Shown here in pieces: positions 15,019-24,000 of a DNA stretch of 31,718 nt. This DNA comes from Chloroflexota bacterium (GTDB lineage: Bacteria; Chloroflexota; Anaerolineae; Ardenticatenales; Ardenticatenaceae): contig DOUV01000568.1 in NCBI GenBank assembly GCA_003520455.1, positions 1-31,718 on the forward strand, in the 5' to 3' direction. How positions within the stretch are numbered: the first letter of the stretch is position 1; the number at the start of each line of letters is the position of its first letter. A model generated the notes under the pieces. That model made no database searches. It was given only the letters and a program-made list of their open reading frames with translations, and was not told the DNA's origin. A program made the translations under genes and the position numbers.

Positions 15019-15855
15019 ATGGGCAAGCGAGATTACACGGTACCGGCCATTGAGAAGGCGCTCGATGTTCTCTTCTTCCTCAAGGACCACGACCACCAGC
15101 AAAGTACCCTGACCGAGATCGCGAGTGGTTTGGGTCTGAACAAAAGTAGCTGCTTCGCCATCTTGCGGACCCTGCAGGCCAGGAACCTCGTCGCCTTCGA
15201 CGAAGACACCAAGAAATACAGCCTGGGACTCGCCCACCTCGAGCTCGCGAGCGCCGTGTCGGCCCAAGTCAATCACATCGCCATTGCCAAGCCCTTCATC
15301 GAGCGGCTGGCTCAAGAAACTCACATCACGTGCTTCTTGGCGCAGCGCATCTCTGCGAATACTGTGATGGTCGTTGAGAAAGCCGAGTTTCGTGAGATGA
15401 TCCACGTCTCGTTTCCGATCGGCCGGCGGATGCCGATTACGGGAGGTGCAACGGGGAAGGTATTTCTGGCCTTCATGAGTGAGGCGGAACGTGAGGCGCT
15501 GCTAGCCGACATGGGGCTGGTCCAGTACACGCCCAACACCATCGTGGACTGGGACAGATTTGCGGGCGAGCTGGCAGTGATACAGACGCGGGGATATGCC
15601 ATCAACCTGGAAGAGTACACCAGCGGGCTGAACGGCCTGGCGGCTCCCGTATTTGATGAACACGGGAAGATCCTCATGACCATCTCAGCTGTCAGCTTCT
15701 CGTCAGTTCTTAACACCGAGAATATCCATTCCATCGGAGAACAGATCTGGAGTGCGGCCCGCAAGGTGACCCGGACCCTCGGTGGGAAATTCCCGTTGAC
15801 GCTCCGAGCGACTGAGGAAGCTGAGCCAGCCCGTACCGCGCCTGTGACGCTATAG
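15019..15855 (+). CDS. IclR-family transcriptional regulator
   Basis: This 278-residue protein has an N-terminal winged helix-turn-helix (about 5-70: VPAIEKALDVLFFLKDHDHQ, then LTEIASGLGLNKSSCFAILRTLQ). The IclR effector domain (about 90-260) contains ITGGATGKVFLAF and the Gly-rich NLEEYTSGLNGLAAPVFDEHG. ATG 15019 or the in-frame GTG 15013 can start it; neither has a strong ribosome site. Transcription runs toward the catabolic genes downstream, all on the same strand, so it is the probable regulator of the FAD/ferredoxin, amidohydrolase and transport genes. IclR proteins usually sense a small carboxylate or aromatic intermediate of the pathway; the effector here is unknown. Confidence 0.92.
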   Translation: MGKRDYTVPAIEKALDVLFFLKDHDHQQSTLTEIASGLGLNKSSCFAILRTLQARNLVAFDEDTKKYSLGLAHLELASAVSAQVNHIAIAKPFIERLAQETHITCFLAQRISANTVMVVEKAEFREMIHVSFPIGRRMPITGGATGKVFLAFMSEAEREALLADMGLVQYTPNTIVDWDRFAGELAVIQTRGYAINLEEYTSGLNGLAAPVFDEHGKILMTISAVSFSSVLNTENIHSIGEQIWSAARKVTRTLGGKFPLTLRATEEAEPARTAPVTL

Positions 15856-15909
15856 TGCCCAAACCGTTGATACCTTGAGTACCGCCACCCTGGCAAAAAG
15901 GAGAAGTCA

Positions 15910-17598
15910 ATGCCCGCGCATAATGGTTTCGATGGCGACCACATCGAAATCGAAACGGACGTCGTGATCATTGGAGGTGGGCTTGCCGGATGCTTTGCCG
16001 CAATCAAAGCCCGGAACGCAGGAGCAGATGTCGTTCTTTTTGATAAAGCAGCGATCAAACGCAGCGGGAATGCCTCCTATGGCGACGACCATGTTCCGAT
16101 CATCGCCTTCCCGGGGCTCACGATCGACCCGGAAGAGTTAGCCGAACGTGCCCTGAAAGGTATGGACGGCCTCGTCGACCCCCAACTCTCCTACATCCTC
16201 GCTGAAGAGGGCATCCATCGAGCTTTAGATCTCAACGAGTATGGTGTACCGGTTTTCTACGAGGGGAATAAATTTCTCTTCGTCCCCAGCCGCTACGAGC
16301 TCGGTCTGGATAAGGGAGCCAAATGGTCCATGATCTTCCTCAAAGGCGGGGGAGAGATGAAGGAATGCCTTGCCCACCAGGTACGTCTGCGCGGGGTAAA
16401 GGTCATTGAACATACCATTGGAAACAGTGTGCTGACGCACGAGAATCGGGTCGTCGGTGCCACTGGCGTCAACATTCGCACAGGCGAATTCATCGTCTGC
16501 AAAGCAAAGGCCGTCGTCCTCTGCACCGGCTCTGCCAACCGACTCTACTGGTCGCCAGAGGGCCTCATGGCCAACTACTACTGTCCCACCAACTGCGGCG
16601 ACGGGCATGCAATCGCTTATCGAGCCGGGGCGCGGCTCACAGGTATGGAGTTCATTCAGGCTCAAACCCACACAACAGACCACCCGGCCGGCCCCCGGCC
16701 GCACGGCTTCTTCACGGTGTTGGTCAACGCCGAGGGCGAAAATATCCAGCGCAAGTGGGAACATTTAACCAACCAACTCGACGCAATTACCATGGCAGCA
16801 TACGACGAGTACGGCGCCGGCCGGGTTCCCTACTGGAACACCGATACCATGAGCCCCCACGCACGGGACATGTGGGCCTACGGTCTCGCAAACGAGCATC
16901 CCATCGGTCTGAAATACACGGATCCCAAACGCGTCACCAAACGGCAAGAAGCACGCACGCGGATCTTTGGTCTCTATCGCAGCGTGAGTGGCCCCATCGT
17001 CGACGCCCACATGCACACCAGCTTGCGCGGCCTCTTCGGGGCCGGTGACACGATCAACAGCTCCCGTATGGGAGGCAACACGAATGCCTTCGTGACCGGC
17101 GCACGGGCAGGGCATTTTGCAGCGGTATACGCGCGCACAGCCGACAAACCGGTGATCGATCAAGAACAAGTCAAAGCCGAGAAGGCTCGGGTCTACGCCT
17201 ACGATGGTCGAGAACGAGGAATCAAGCCTATCGAGTTAGAGGAGACCGTACGCCGGATCATCTACCACTATGTAGGCATCCGCAAGAGCGAGCCGCAACT
17301 CCGGCGCGGGCTCGAGGTACTCCACGACGTTACAGAAACTTTCGGCCCCCAGGTTGCGGTGACCAACCCTCACGAGCTCATGCGCTACCTGGAACTCCAA
17401 AACATCATCCAGGTGGCTGAAATTCTCTTCGAAGCATCGCTCTTCCGCGAAGAATCTCGGATCATTCCTTCACACTGGCGCATCGATTTCCCCAATCAGG
17501 ACGACGAAAATTGGAAGTTGGCGGTTATTGCACAACAGGCAGATGATAGACTGCTGCTCACAGCTGAACATCCGGACAGGTGGATGAGGAGAGTTTAG
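15910..17598 (+). CDS. FAD-dependent oxidoreductase, fumarate reductase/APS reductase alpha-like
   Basis: This 562-residue flavoprotein opens with the FAD-binding VVIIGGGLAGCFAAIKARNAG (GxGxxG at about 22-27) and continues with the family's KRSGNASYGDDH and CTGSANRLYW segments. A large insertion is typical of the succinate dehydrogenase/fumarate reductase/adenylylsulfate reductase (AprA) group. The late FAD-contacting segment is LFGAGDTINSSRMGGNTN. An AGGAGAAG site precedes ATG 15910. A 2[4Fe-4S] protein begins two bases after its stop, matching the AprA/AprB arrangement, so electrons probably flow between substrate, FAD and the clusters. AprA's substrate residues cannot be verified here, and nothing else suggests sulfate metabolism, so the substrate is open; oxidation or reduction of a carboxylated metabolite is likely. 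Confidence 0.85.
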   Translation: MPAHNGFDGDHIEIETDVVIIGGGLAGCFAAIKARNAGADVVLFDKAAIKRSGNASYGDDHVPIIAFPGLTIDPEELAERALKGMDGLVDPQLSYILAEEGIHRALDLNEYGVPVFYEGNKFLFVPSRYELGLDKGAKWSMIFLKGGGEMKECLAHQVRLRGVKVIEHTIGNSVLTHENRVVGATGVNIRTGEFIVCKAKAVVLCTGSANRLYWSPEGLMANYYCPTNCGDGHAIAYRAGARLTGMEFIQAQTHTTDHPAGPRPHGFFTVLVNAEGENIQRKWEHLTNQLDAITMAAYDEYGAGRVPYWNTDTMSPHARDMWAYGLANEHPIGLKYTDPKRVTKRQEARTRIFGLYRSVSGPIVDAHMHTSLRGLFGAGDTINSSRMGGNTNAFVTGARAGHFAAVYARTADKPVIDQEQVKAEKARVYAYDGRERGIKPIELEETVRRIIYHYVGIRKSEPQLRRGLEVLHDVTETFGPQVAVTNPHELMRYLELQNIIQVAEILFEASLFREESRIIPSHWRIDFPNQDDENWKLAVIAQQADDRLLLTAEHPDRWMRRV

Positions 17599-17600
17599 CC

Positions 17601-17864
17601 ATGGAAGGCACCAGTTTGAAAGGTGTCGTCACAGATGGTTCCATCACTATTGACTACGACACCTGTGTCAACTGCAAAATCTGCTACAACTTGTGTCCGC
17701 TCGACGTCTTTGCTTGGAACGACGAAACCGCACTACCAATCATCGCCTATCCCGATGAATGTTTCCACTGCGGCGTCTGCGAGATCGACTGTCCTGTCTG
17801 GTGCATAGATATTCAGCCACCCGTTCACGCACGCCTGGTTTCAGTTGGCGTCGTCCCGCTCTAG
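17601..17864 (+). CDS. 2[4Fe-4S] ferredoxin-type electron-transfer subunit
   Basis: This 87-residue protein has two complete cluster motifs: C22-x2-C25-x2-C28-x3-C32-P and C54-x2-C57-x2-C60-x3-C64-P. It resembles the beta (AprB-like) subunit that partners fumarate/APS-reductase-type flavoproteins, though it is shorter than AprB, which has an extra C-terminal tail. The start at ATG 17601 (rather than 17580) puts it two bases after the flavoprotein stop, with GGAG about 10 nt upstream. It most likely forms a heterodimer with the product of the gene before it. Confidence 0.9.
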   Translation: MEGTSLKGVVTDGSITIDYDTCVNCKICYNLCPLDVFAWNDETALPIIAYPDECFHCGVCEIDCPVWCIDIQPPVHARLVSVGVVPL

Positions 17865-17955
17865 CTGCGGTACTTCCAGCCTCAACTCCAAGCCTCAATC
17901 GCAGGAGAGAAACCAGACTTGCATTTTCCACCAGGCAGATGGCTGAGGAGAAAAG

Positions 17956-18198
17956 ATGACCGAACAACATATCTGCGAGTACTGCGGTAAAGAATTCGAG
18001 GGAAAGGGTAAAGTCGCCGCCCCGAAAGGGAAGGACGAGCGGCACTACTTTTGCCAATGGGTCTGTTATATCCTGTGGCGTTACAATATCGACGTTGACC
18101 TTGACTTCATCCATGACCCGTCGGTAGGCGTCCTTGTCGAGTGGCCGTATGGAAGAATCCGATCTGAATGGGAGCAAGACATAGAAGAACAGGTCTAA
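17956..18198 (+). CDS. Small four-Cys zinc-finger-like protein
   Basis: This 80-residue protein has C7-x2-C10 and C33-x3-C37 (CEYCGKEF ... YFCQWVC), a spacing that fits a zinc-binding treble-clef or ribbon. The rest is charged, ending in an acidic tail. GAGGAG precedes the ATG by 6-7 nt. It sits between the ferredoxin and the amidohydrolase on the same strand, so it may be an accessory subunit or metal/cluster-handling factor of the flavoprotein complex, or a small regulator. I do not recognise a named family. Confidence 0.65.
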   Translation: MTEQHICEYCGKEFEGKGKVAAPKGKDERHYFCQWVCYILWRYNIDVDLDFIHDPSVGVLVEWPYGRIRSEWEQDIEEQV

Positions 18199-18554
18199 CA
18201 CACCAACCAAACTGCCACTCGCACCTGTACCATCTCGTGACCGGCATTTATAGAGCCGCTTGATTACCAGCTTTCGCGCGATTATCGCCACCAACGTGAA
18301 CAACCGCGTGTAACAGCCATCCTGTCGGTATCGTTGCGCCACGTCGCGCTTGATCAGCTGAGATATCCTGGCATCCTCCAGGAATTGACCGAGCTGATTT
18401 CAGTTCCGCTTCTATCGTAGAAAGCGCAGAGCACTCGCAAATCACTCGACCGGCGTTGCGGCCCACCCCCAAGGTGTTACCCCTCGCTTCTCTGACCGGC
18501 GAACACCGCGGCGGTCCCGAGCCTCACGCCAAAAAACCAAGAGGCGTACAAACA
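18199..18554 (+). other. 356-bp gap without a convincing gene
   Basis: No protein-like frame is seen. The amidohydrolase frame is open back to 18456, but that extension does not resemble the family. A small inverted repeat TTCTA-TCG-TAGAA (18410-18422) and a CCTGG/CCAGG hairpin near 18367 are present. It probably holds the promoter of gene 18555; I cannot place it with confidence. Confidence 0.4.
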
Positions 18555-19733
18555 ATGAAACTCCTTAAAGCCAGATGGCTGATTGACAGCATAGGACGCG
18601 CCCCCATTGATGATGGGCGAGTGCTCATCGTCGATGGCCGGATCGCAGCGGTTGGCCGAGCCGACACCGTGTCTGCATCGCCCGGAGCTGAGGTGATCGA
18701 TCTGGGCGAGGCGACCCTCCTCCCCGGTCTGATCGACGTCCACGGCCACCTCTCTCTCGACATGAGCCGGGGTGACGTCGAAGCTCAGTTGCAAGAGCCA
18801 ACACCCGAGCGCCTTATCCGGGGCGTGCAGATCCTGCGGCGCAACCTGAAGGCTGGTATCACGACCATGCGGCTATGTGGAGAGAGCCGTAACTTCATCG
18901 ATATCGCCTGCAAGCGAGCCGTCACGAACGGGCGCCTCCCTGGCCCTCGGCTGCTCGCCAGCGGAAATGCCATCACGTCCTCTCATGGCCACGGGCTCGG
19001 CCCTGCGGCCGACGGCGTTGACGAAGTGCGTAATGCCGTACGGCGGAACATCCAGGCGGGCGCTGATCTGATCAAGATCATGGTAACCGGAGGGCTCAGC
19101 GGCAAGCACGAAAGCCCGTTCTCCTACAGCTATAGCTTTGAGGAAATCGCTGCCGCCGTCGAGGAGGCACATCGCGCCGGCAAACGAGTAGCGGCCCATG
19201 CTCATGGCGGGACAGGACTCCGCTACTGTTTGGAGGCAGGGGTTGACACCATTGAGCATGGTGCCTACATGAGCGAAGACGACATCGCCTTAGCACTCGA
19301 GAAAAAGGCCTGGGTCGTGGGTACCTTTGGGGTCGTCTTCCATCCCGACGGCCTCGAGCGAGCCTTCGCGCACGTCCCATCCATTGTCGAGAAGGTACGG
19401 CAGGCACGGAGTGAGATAGGCCACAACTTCAAAAAGGTTGTCGACGCAGGTGTCCGATACACACTTGGCAGCGACAGTATGCAGGGGCACCTGGCCTTTG
19501 AGCTCGAGTGCCTGGTGACCTTCGGCGTGAGCCCATTCGAGGCGATTATCGCCGCGACAAAACGGGCAGCGGAAGCCTGTGGCCTGGAAGCCCACATCGG
19601 TACGCTCGAGCCTGGCAAATGGGCAGACATTATTGGGGTCCCAGGCAACCCGCTGGACGATATCACCGCACTCCGCCGCGTGAATTTGGTCATCAAGGCA
19701 GGCACACGCTACGACCAAATGTCGTTTCCATGA
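18555..19733 (+). CDS. Metal-dependent amidohydrolase (imidazolonepropionase/prolidase-like), copy 1
   Basis: This 392-residue TIM-barrel amidohydrolase has the metal site ligands H63-x-H65 (DVHGH), K174 (DLIKIMVTGG, expected to be carboxylated), H215 (AHAHGG), H235 (TIEHG) and D307 (LGSDSM). It belongs to the branch with imidazolonepropionase-like and Xaa-Pro dipeptidase-like enzymes, which hydrolyse amides, lactams or peptides with one or two metals. ATG 18555 is where family similarity begins. No signal peptide, so it is cytoplasmic. A clear paralogue with the same ligands lies at 21608, on the other side of the solute-binding protein gene, so both probably act on the imported compound or successive products. 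Confidence 0.88.
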   Translation: MKLLKARWLIDSIGRAPIDDGRVLIVDGRIAAVGRADTVSASPGAEVIDLGEATLLPGLIDVHGHLSLDMSRGDVEAQLQEPTPERLIRGVQILRRNLKAGITTMRLCGESRNFIDIACKRAVTNGRLPGPRLLASGNAITSSHGHGLGPAADGVDEVRNAVRRNIQAGADLIKIMVTGGLSGKHESPFSYSYSFEEIAAAVEEAHRAGKRVAAHAHGGTGLRYCLEAGVDTIEHGAYMSEDDIALALEKKAWVVGTFGVVFHPDGLERAFAHVPSIVEKVRQARSEIGHNFKKVVDAGVRYTLGSDSMQGHLAFELECLVTFGVSPFEAIIAATKRAAEACGLEAHIGTLEPGKWADIIGVPGNPLDDITALRRVNLVIKAGTRYDQMSFP

Positions 19734-19833
19734 TCGAGTTCACCGGCCAAGGCAAGCGGGGATCCACTTCGGGATGGTCTACAGCCGGTGCATGGGGCAC
19801 CTGGCTATCGCCAACCAAAGGAGAAGAGAGTTA

Positions 19834-21540
19834 ATGGCTCGCCGGGGACTTATCTTCATAGTCGGAATGGCGTTGGCCCTGATGGCGCTTGCCGCCTGTG
19901 GGCCGACACCAACCCCAGCCACCGTGGAAAAAGTCGTGACCCAGATCGTCCAGCAGAAGGTCGAGGTCACCACGGTCGTCGAGAAGAAGGTTGAGGTACC
20001 CAAAGAAGTGGTGGTTGTCGTCACTCCCACCGCGGGCGGTGTACGGCAGGGCGGGACCCTGGTCGTCCCCTTCACCGCCGACGTCAACTTCAACGCTATC
20101 CTGGCCAGCGGTCCCAACGACTCCTATATTCAGGCGACGTTGTTCAACGGCCTGGTACGCTACGATAAGGAGACCTGGGAACCATCGCCTGACCTGGCCG
20201 AAAGCTGGGAGGTCTCCGATGATGACTTGACCTGGACCTTCCACCTGCGGAAAGACGTCAAGTGGCACGACGGACAACCCTTCACAGCAGAAGACGTAAA
20301 GTTCACGTATGACAAAGGTGTCTTCGACAAGGATGTGAATAGCCGCATCCGATCACCCTACCCCGATCTCAAAGAGGTCAGGGTTGTCGACGACAACACC
20401 GTTCAGTTCATACTCAAACAGCCCTTCGCCTCATTCATCACCCAACTCGGGAGCTATCAGTTCATTGTCCCCAAGCATATTCTTGAGGGCAAAGACATGA
20501 ACACCTACGACGAGTTCAACAAGCGCAATCCTATCGGTACCGGCCCCTACAAGATTAAAGAGGTCGTACCGGGCGATCACTATACGGTCGTCGCCAACGA
20601 TGATTACGTTCTCGGCCGGCCGAACATCGACACCATCGTCTTCAAGATCGTCCCAGATCCCAACGTCCGCGTGGCCCAGCTCCGGACTGGCGAGGTCGAC
20701 CTTAACATTGTGGTCCCCCCCAATCTACCGGCGCTGGCCAACGACCCCAACCTGCGGTTCGACTATTTGGACAAACTGCAGTTCTATGCCATCTACCTCA
20801 ACAACGCGAACTCGCCGTTCGACGACAAAAATGTGCGTCTGGCTATGAACTACGGCATCGACCGCGAGGCAATCAACCAGGCGATATCCGGCGGGACCTG
20901 GGTCGTTGCGACTGGCCCCATTCATCCCGGCATCGCCTGGGCCTACAATTCCGACCTTTCGCCTTTTCCCTACGATCCTGACAAGGCCAAAGCACTCTTG
21001 GAGGAATCGGGGTGGAAAGATACGAATGGAGATGGCATCCTCGACAAGGACGGGAAACCTCTCACATTCAGCATCCTGGCGGACAACGACCCGGTGCGAA
21101 ATCAGATCGCAACCATCGCGCAGCAGTACTACAAACAGTTAGGGATGGACGCCAAACTGGAGGTGATGGAGTGGGGCACGCTGGTGCGGGAGCACTACTT
21201 CACCAATGACTACCAGGCCATGTCCATCTACCAGGTATACCCGCCCGATCCCGATCAGAGCGCCATGTTCTTGAGTACCTCTTCCGGCAACCGTTGGAAC
21301 TATAAGGATGCCGAAGTAGACCAACTCCTGACTGAAGGGCGCCAGACCTCGAACCGGGAGAAACGACAGGAGCTCTACAAGCGCTTCCAAGAAATTGTGG
21401 GCTTCGACGATCCGGCAATGGTGCTGATTTTCTATCCGAAAGAGATCAGAGCCTACAACCAGGCACTCAAGGGTATGCCTCTGCAGCTAGACTATCTCAC
21501 GTCCTGGCGCTACGTAAACGAGTGGTGGCTCGACCGCTGA
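19834..21540 (+). CDS. ABC transporter solute-binding lipoprotein, family 5 (peptide/opine type)
   Basis: This 568-residue protein is an extracytoplasmic substrate-binding protein of the DppA/OppA class. It has a lipoprotein signal with lipobox LAAC (Cys22), a low-complexity Val/Lys/Glu/Thr linker (about residues 30-65), and SBP_bac_5 landmarks: LFNGLVRYDKETWEPSPDLAESW, WTFHLRKDVKWHDGQPFTAEDVKF, and the C-terminal QELYKRFQEIV. ATG 19834 is the start that gives the signal peptide. Family members bind peptides, opines, nickel or sugars, so the ligand is unknown. Two matching permeases are at 24001 and 24958, separated by two hydrolase genes; no ATPase is in the window. Confidence 0.92.
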   Translation: MARRGLIFIVGMALALMALAACGPTPTPATVEKVVTQIVQQKVEVTTVVEKKVEVPKEVVVVVTPTAGGVRQGGTLVVPFTADVNFNAILASGPNDSYIQATLFNGLVRYDKETWEPSPDLAESWEVSDDDLTWTFHLRKDVKWHDGQPFTAEDVKFTYDKGVFDKDVNSRIRSPYPDLKEVRVVDDNTVQFILKQPFASFITQLGSYQFIVPKHILEGKDMNTYDEFNKRNPIGTGPYKIKEVVPGDHYTVVANDDYVLGRPNIDTIVFKIVPDPNVRVAQLRTGEVDLNIVVPPNLPALANDPNLRFDYLDKLQFYAIYLNNANSPFDDKNVRLAMNYGIDREAINQAISGGTWVVATGPIHPGIAWAYNSDLSPFPYDPDKAKALLEESGWKDTNGDGILDKDGKPLTFSILADNDPVRNQIATIAQQYYKQLGMDAKLEVMEWGTLVREHYFTNDYQAMSIYQVYPPDPDQSAMFLSTSSGNRWNYKDAEVDQLLTEGRQTSNREKRQELYKRFQEIVGFDDPAMVLIFYPKEIRAYNQALKGMPLQLDYLTSWRYVNEWWLDR

Positions 21541-21607
21541 TCAGGCGAAGGTGCTGGCCGCCCGAGCTGGCTGGCTCGGGCAGCCACGATTGGAGAGTAG
21601 CAAACCG

Positions 21608-22756
21608 ATGATCGCTATCACGAGCCGACGGCTCATCGACGGAACAGGCCGCGCCCCCCTCGAGCCAGGGGTACTCTTGATAGAAGATGAATATATTACT
21701 GCAGTCGGCACACCCCCCGAGGTCCCGATCCCAGATGAAGCACAGGTCATCGACGTGGGTGGTCAGACGCTGCTGCCTGGCCTGATCGACATGCATGCCC
21801 ACATCTCGTTGCCGCCACAACTGCGTGAGCCCGATGCCGTCCGCGCCTTCTGGATTACGGCCAACCTGCGGCGCTACCTCAAATCGGGCTGCACGACGAT
21901 TCGCGTGGTGGGCGAGTTCAACTTCGTCGATATCGAGTGCCGCCGCGCGGTGGATGCGGGCGTTATCGCTGGGCCACGATTGCTTGTGGCCGGCAATCCG
22001 CTCCACTCGGGCCATGGCCTGCCACTGCCGGTCAACGGGGTCGATGCCACTCGCAAAGCCGTGCGCCAGAACCTCAAAGCCGGCGCCGACCTGACCAAGA
22101 TGTTTGTCACCGCCTCGATGCTGGCACGCAACGAGGCCCCCACTGCCTGCCACTATTCGAAGGCCGAGATTGAGGTGGCCGTCGAAGAGACCCATCGCGC
22201 GGGCAAGCGCGTGGCCGCCCACGCCCACGGTGGGATCGGGTTGCAGTACTGCCTGGAGGCAGGGGTCGATACTATCGAACACGGCGTCTTCATGGAGGAC
22301 CAAGACATCGAACTTTTCTTGAAGCGAGGCGCCTGGCTGGTCGCGACGAACTCTGTTCTCTACCACCCGGAAGGATTCGAGCGGACGCGCTTTTCCGATC
22401 CTGAGCTCAAGGAGCGTATCCTCGAGGCCCGCGAGACGACAGCCGAGCGATTCCACCGCGCGTACCAGGCCGGGATCAAACACACCGTCGGCACAGACAA
22501 TATGATTGGCCACCTCGCCTATGAGGCAAAGTTGCTCGTCGATTTTGGTGTCGACCCTCTCCAGGCGGTGGCGGCGGCGACCGGCCAGGCGGCTGAGGCG
22601 TGTGGGGTCGCGGACCGCTGGGGCACGCTCAAGCCGGGCATGTACGCCGACACTATCTCCGTCGACGGGAATCCGCTGGAAGACATCACCGCACTCTACA
22701 ACGTAGGACTCATTATGAAAGGTGGACAGCGGTATGACACCATCTCTGAGTTGTGA
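21608..22756 (+). CDS. Metal-dependent amidohydrolase, copy 2
   Basis: This 382-residue enzyme is a paralogue of the one at 18555: the first 60 residues align without gaps and the metal ligands are the same (H63, H65, K164, H205, H225, D297). Differences include VGTDN instead of LGSDS and DLTKMFVTAS instead of DLIKIMVTGG near the carboxylated Lys, so substrate specificity probably differs. A GGAGAG site lies about 12 nt before ATG 21608. It follows the solute-binding protein by 67 bp and is likely co-transcribed. Expected reaction: hydrolysis of an amide, cyclic amide or dipeptide bond. Confidence 0.88.
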   Translation: MIAITSRRLIDGTGRAPLEPGVLLIEDEYITAVGTPPEVPIPDEAQVIDVGGQTLLPGLIDMHAHISLPPQLREPDAVRAFWITANLRRYLKSGCTTIRVVGEFNFVDIECRRAVDAGVIAGPRLLVAGNPLHSGHGLPLPVNGVDATRKAVRQNLKAGADLTKMFVTASMLARNEAPTACHYSKAEIEVAVEETHRAGKRVAAHAHGGIGLQYCLEAGVDTIEHGVFMEDQDIELFLKRGAWLVATNSVLYHPEGFERTRFSDPELKERILEARETTAERFHRAYQAGIKHTVGTDNMIGHLAYEAKLLVDFGVDPLQAVAAATGQAAEACGVADRWGTLKPGMYADTISVDGNPLEDITALYNVGLIMKGGQRYDTISEL

Positions 22757-22840
22757 TTTCGGCAAGAAACAGTGAGTTTCACCTATTGCAGACCGGCGCG
22801 CATCTTCGGTTCTTCCGGAGTTGCGCGATGGGGGTAGGTT

Positions 22841-22921
22841 GGTCCGCCGGCCACAAACCGGGAATCGCGTCTTTCACAACGTGACTCGCTACCGCGCTTC
22901 GCCAGTGGTGGTCGGCGGACC
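22841..22921 (+). repeat. 14-bp imperfect inverted repeat in the creatininase leader
   Basis: GGTCCGCCGGCCAC (22841-22854) and GTGGTCGGCGGACC (22908-22921) are inverted with one mismatch and a 53-nt spacer, within the 216-bp gap between genes. It may be a remnant of a small repeat element or a regulatory structure. Confidence 0.4.
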
Positions 22922-22972
22922 TTGAAGACTGGCGGCTCCAAACACATTGGGGGTCCTGACTGAGGATAGAGC

Positions 22973-23809
22973 ATGACAGCCGCAGCACAGCGCAAGATCC
23001 TGTGGCAGGAGATGCGACGGCCGGAACTGGAAGAGATGGTCCGCCGGAAGGCCGTCGTGGCCGTGCCCTTTGGGGCCATCGAGCAACATGGCCCGCACCT
23101 CCCTGTAGATACAGACTCCAACCAGGCCTGGGAGATTTGCGTGCGCGCAGCCCAGGCGGTCGACGAGCCCCCGGTCATCGTAGCGCCGATGGTGTGGTCA
23201 GGGTTCTCACCACACCACCTGCGCCTGGCCGGCGCCCTCTCGCTGCGCCTGGAGACGTTTATCGCGCTGGTCACCGACCTCTGTACGAGCATCGACCGCC
23301 ACGGTTTCCGCAAGATCGTGCTCGTCAACGCGCACGGTGGCAATAGCTTCCCACTCACGGCGGCCGCCATGAAACTCATGGAAGAATACGACCTGTATGT
23401 GGCCGTGATCACCTACTGGCGGCTCATCACCAACGCGCTACGCGAGGGTGGCGAGAGCGGCCTGGGTGGCATGGCGCATGCCGGCGAGATGGAAACATCG
23501 CTCCAACTCTACCTCCGCCCGGAGTTGGTAAACACCGGTTTCATGCCGCCGGAGTACAAGCAGGTCGCCACTCGCTACTTCGCGTCGGACATGCGCGCCC
23601 CGGGCAAAGCCTTCTACATGGATGACTTCGCTGTAGATACGACCCACGGCGTCGTCGGCGATCCCAGCTATGCGACCGCTGAAAAGGGTGCCCGTTTTCT
23701 CAACGAGGCGGTCGCCGAGCTGGCCGCTTTCATTCGCGAGTTCGCTGCAGCGCCGGACAAAGGACGTGGCACACCGGTCCGGGTTCGACCAGCGGGCCAC
23801 ACCGGGTAG
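22973..23809 (+). CDS. Creatininase-family amidohydrolase
   Basis: This 278-residue protein has the creatininase signature: PFGAIEQHGPHLPVDTD (Glu37, His39, Asp46), VNAHGGN (His121) and MAHAGEMETS (His169, Glu172), which form the two-metal site. The family includes creatininase, MftE-type peptidases and formamidopyrimidine amidohydrolases, all hydrolysing linear or cyclic amides. A GAGGAT site is upstream of ATG 22973. Its position between two other amidohydrolases and the permeases suggests another step in breakdown of the imported compound. The exact substrate cannot be told from sequence. Confidence 0.88.
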   Translation: MTAAAQRKILWQEMRRPELEEMVRRKAVVAVPFGAIEQHGPHLPVDTDSNQAWEICVRAAQAVDEPPVIVAPMVWSGFSPHHLRLAGALSLRLETFIALVTDLCTSIDRHGFRKIVLVNAHGGNSFPLTAAAMKLMEEYDLYVAVITYWRLITNALREGGESGLGGMAHAGEMETSLQLYLRPELVNTGFMPPEYKQVATRYFASDMRAPGKAFYMDDFAVDTTHGVVGDPSYATAEKGARFLNEAVAELAAFIREFAAAPDKGRGTPVRVRPAGHTG

Positions 23810-24000
23810 CTGACGCCGGGTGAGACTGAGGGCTACCGCAGCGCCTCGCCAGGGCGGACTTGCCGCAGCCGGAGGTCGGCAACCCAAGGTCGAGTTCAGG
23901 GTATGCCCGGCACCACCTCAGTCTGAGAAATGAGATGACAGAGGGATTCGTGGAATCCATCGCTCACAGCTCGAGCAGCCAGTCGCCGGAGTAGGCATTC

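Noticed and set aside
23770..23800. GGTTCGA motif suggesting a tRNA T-arm
   Set aside because: It is the end of the creatininase coding sequence and no matching acceptor, D or anticodon arms surround it.
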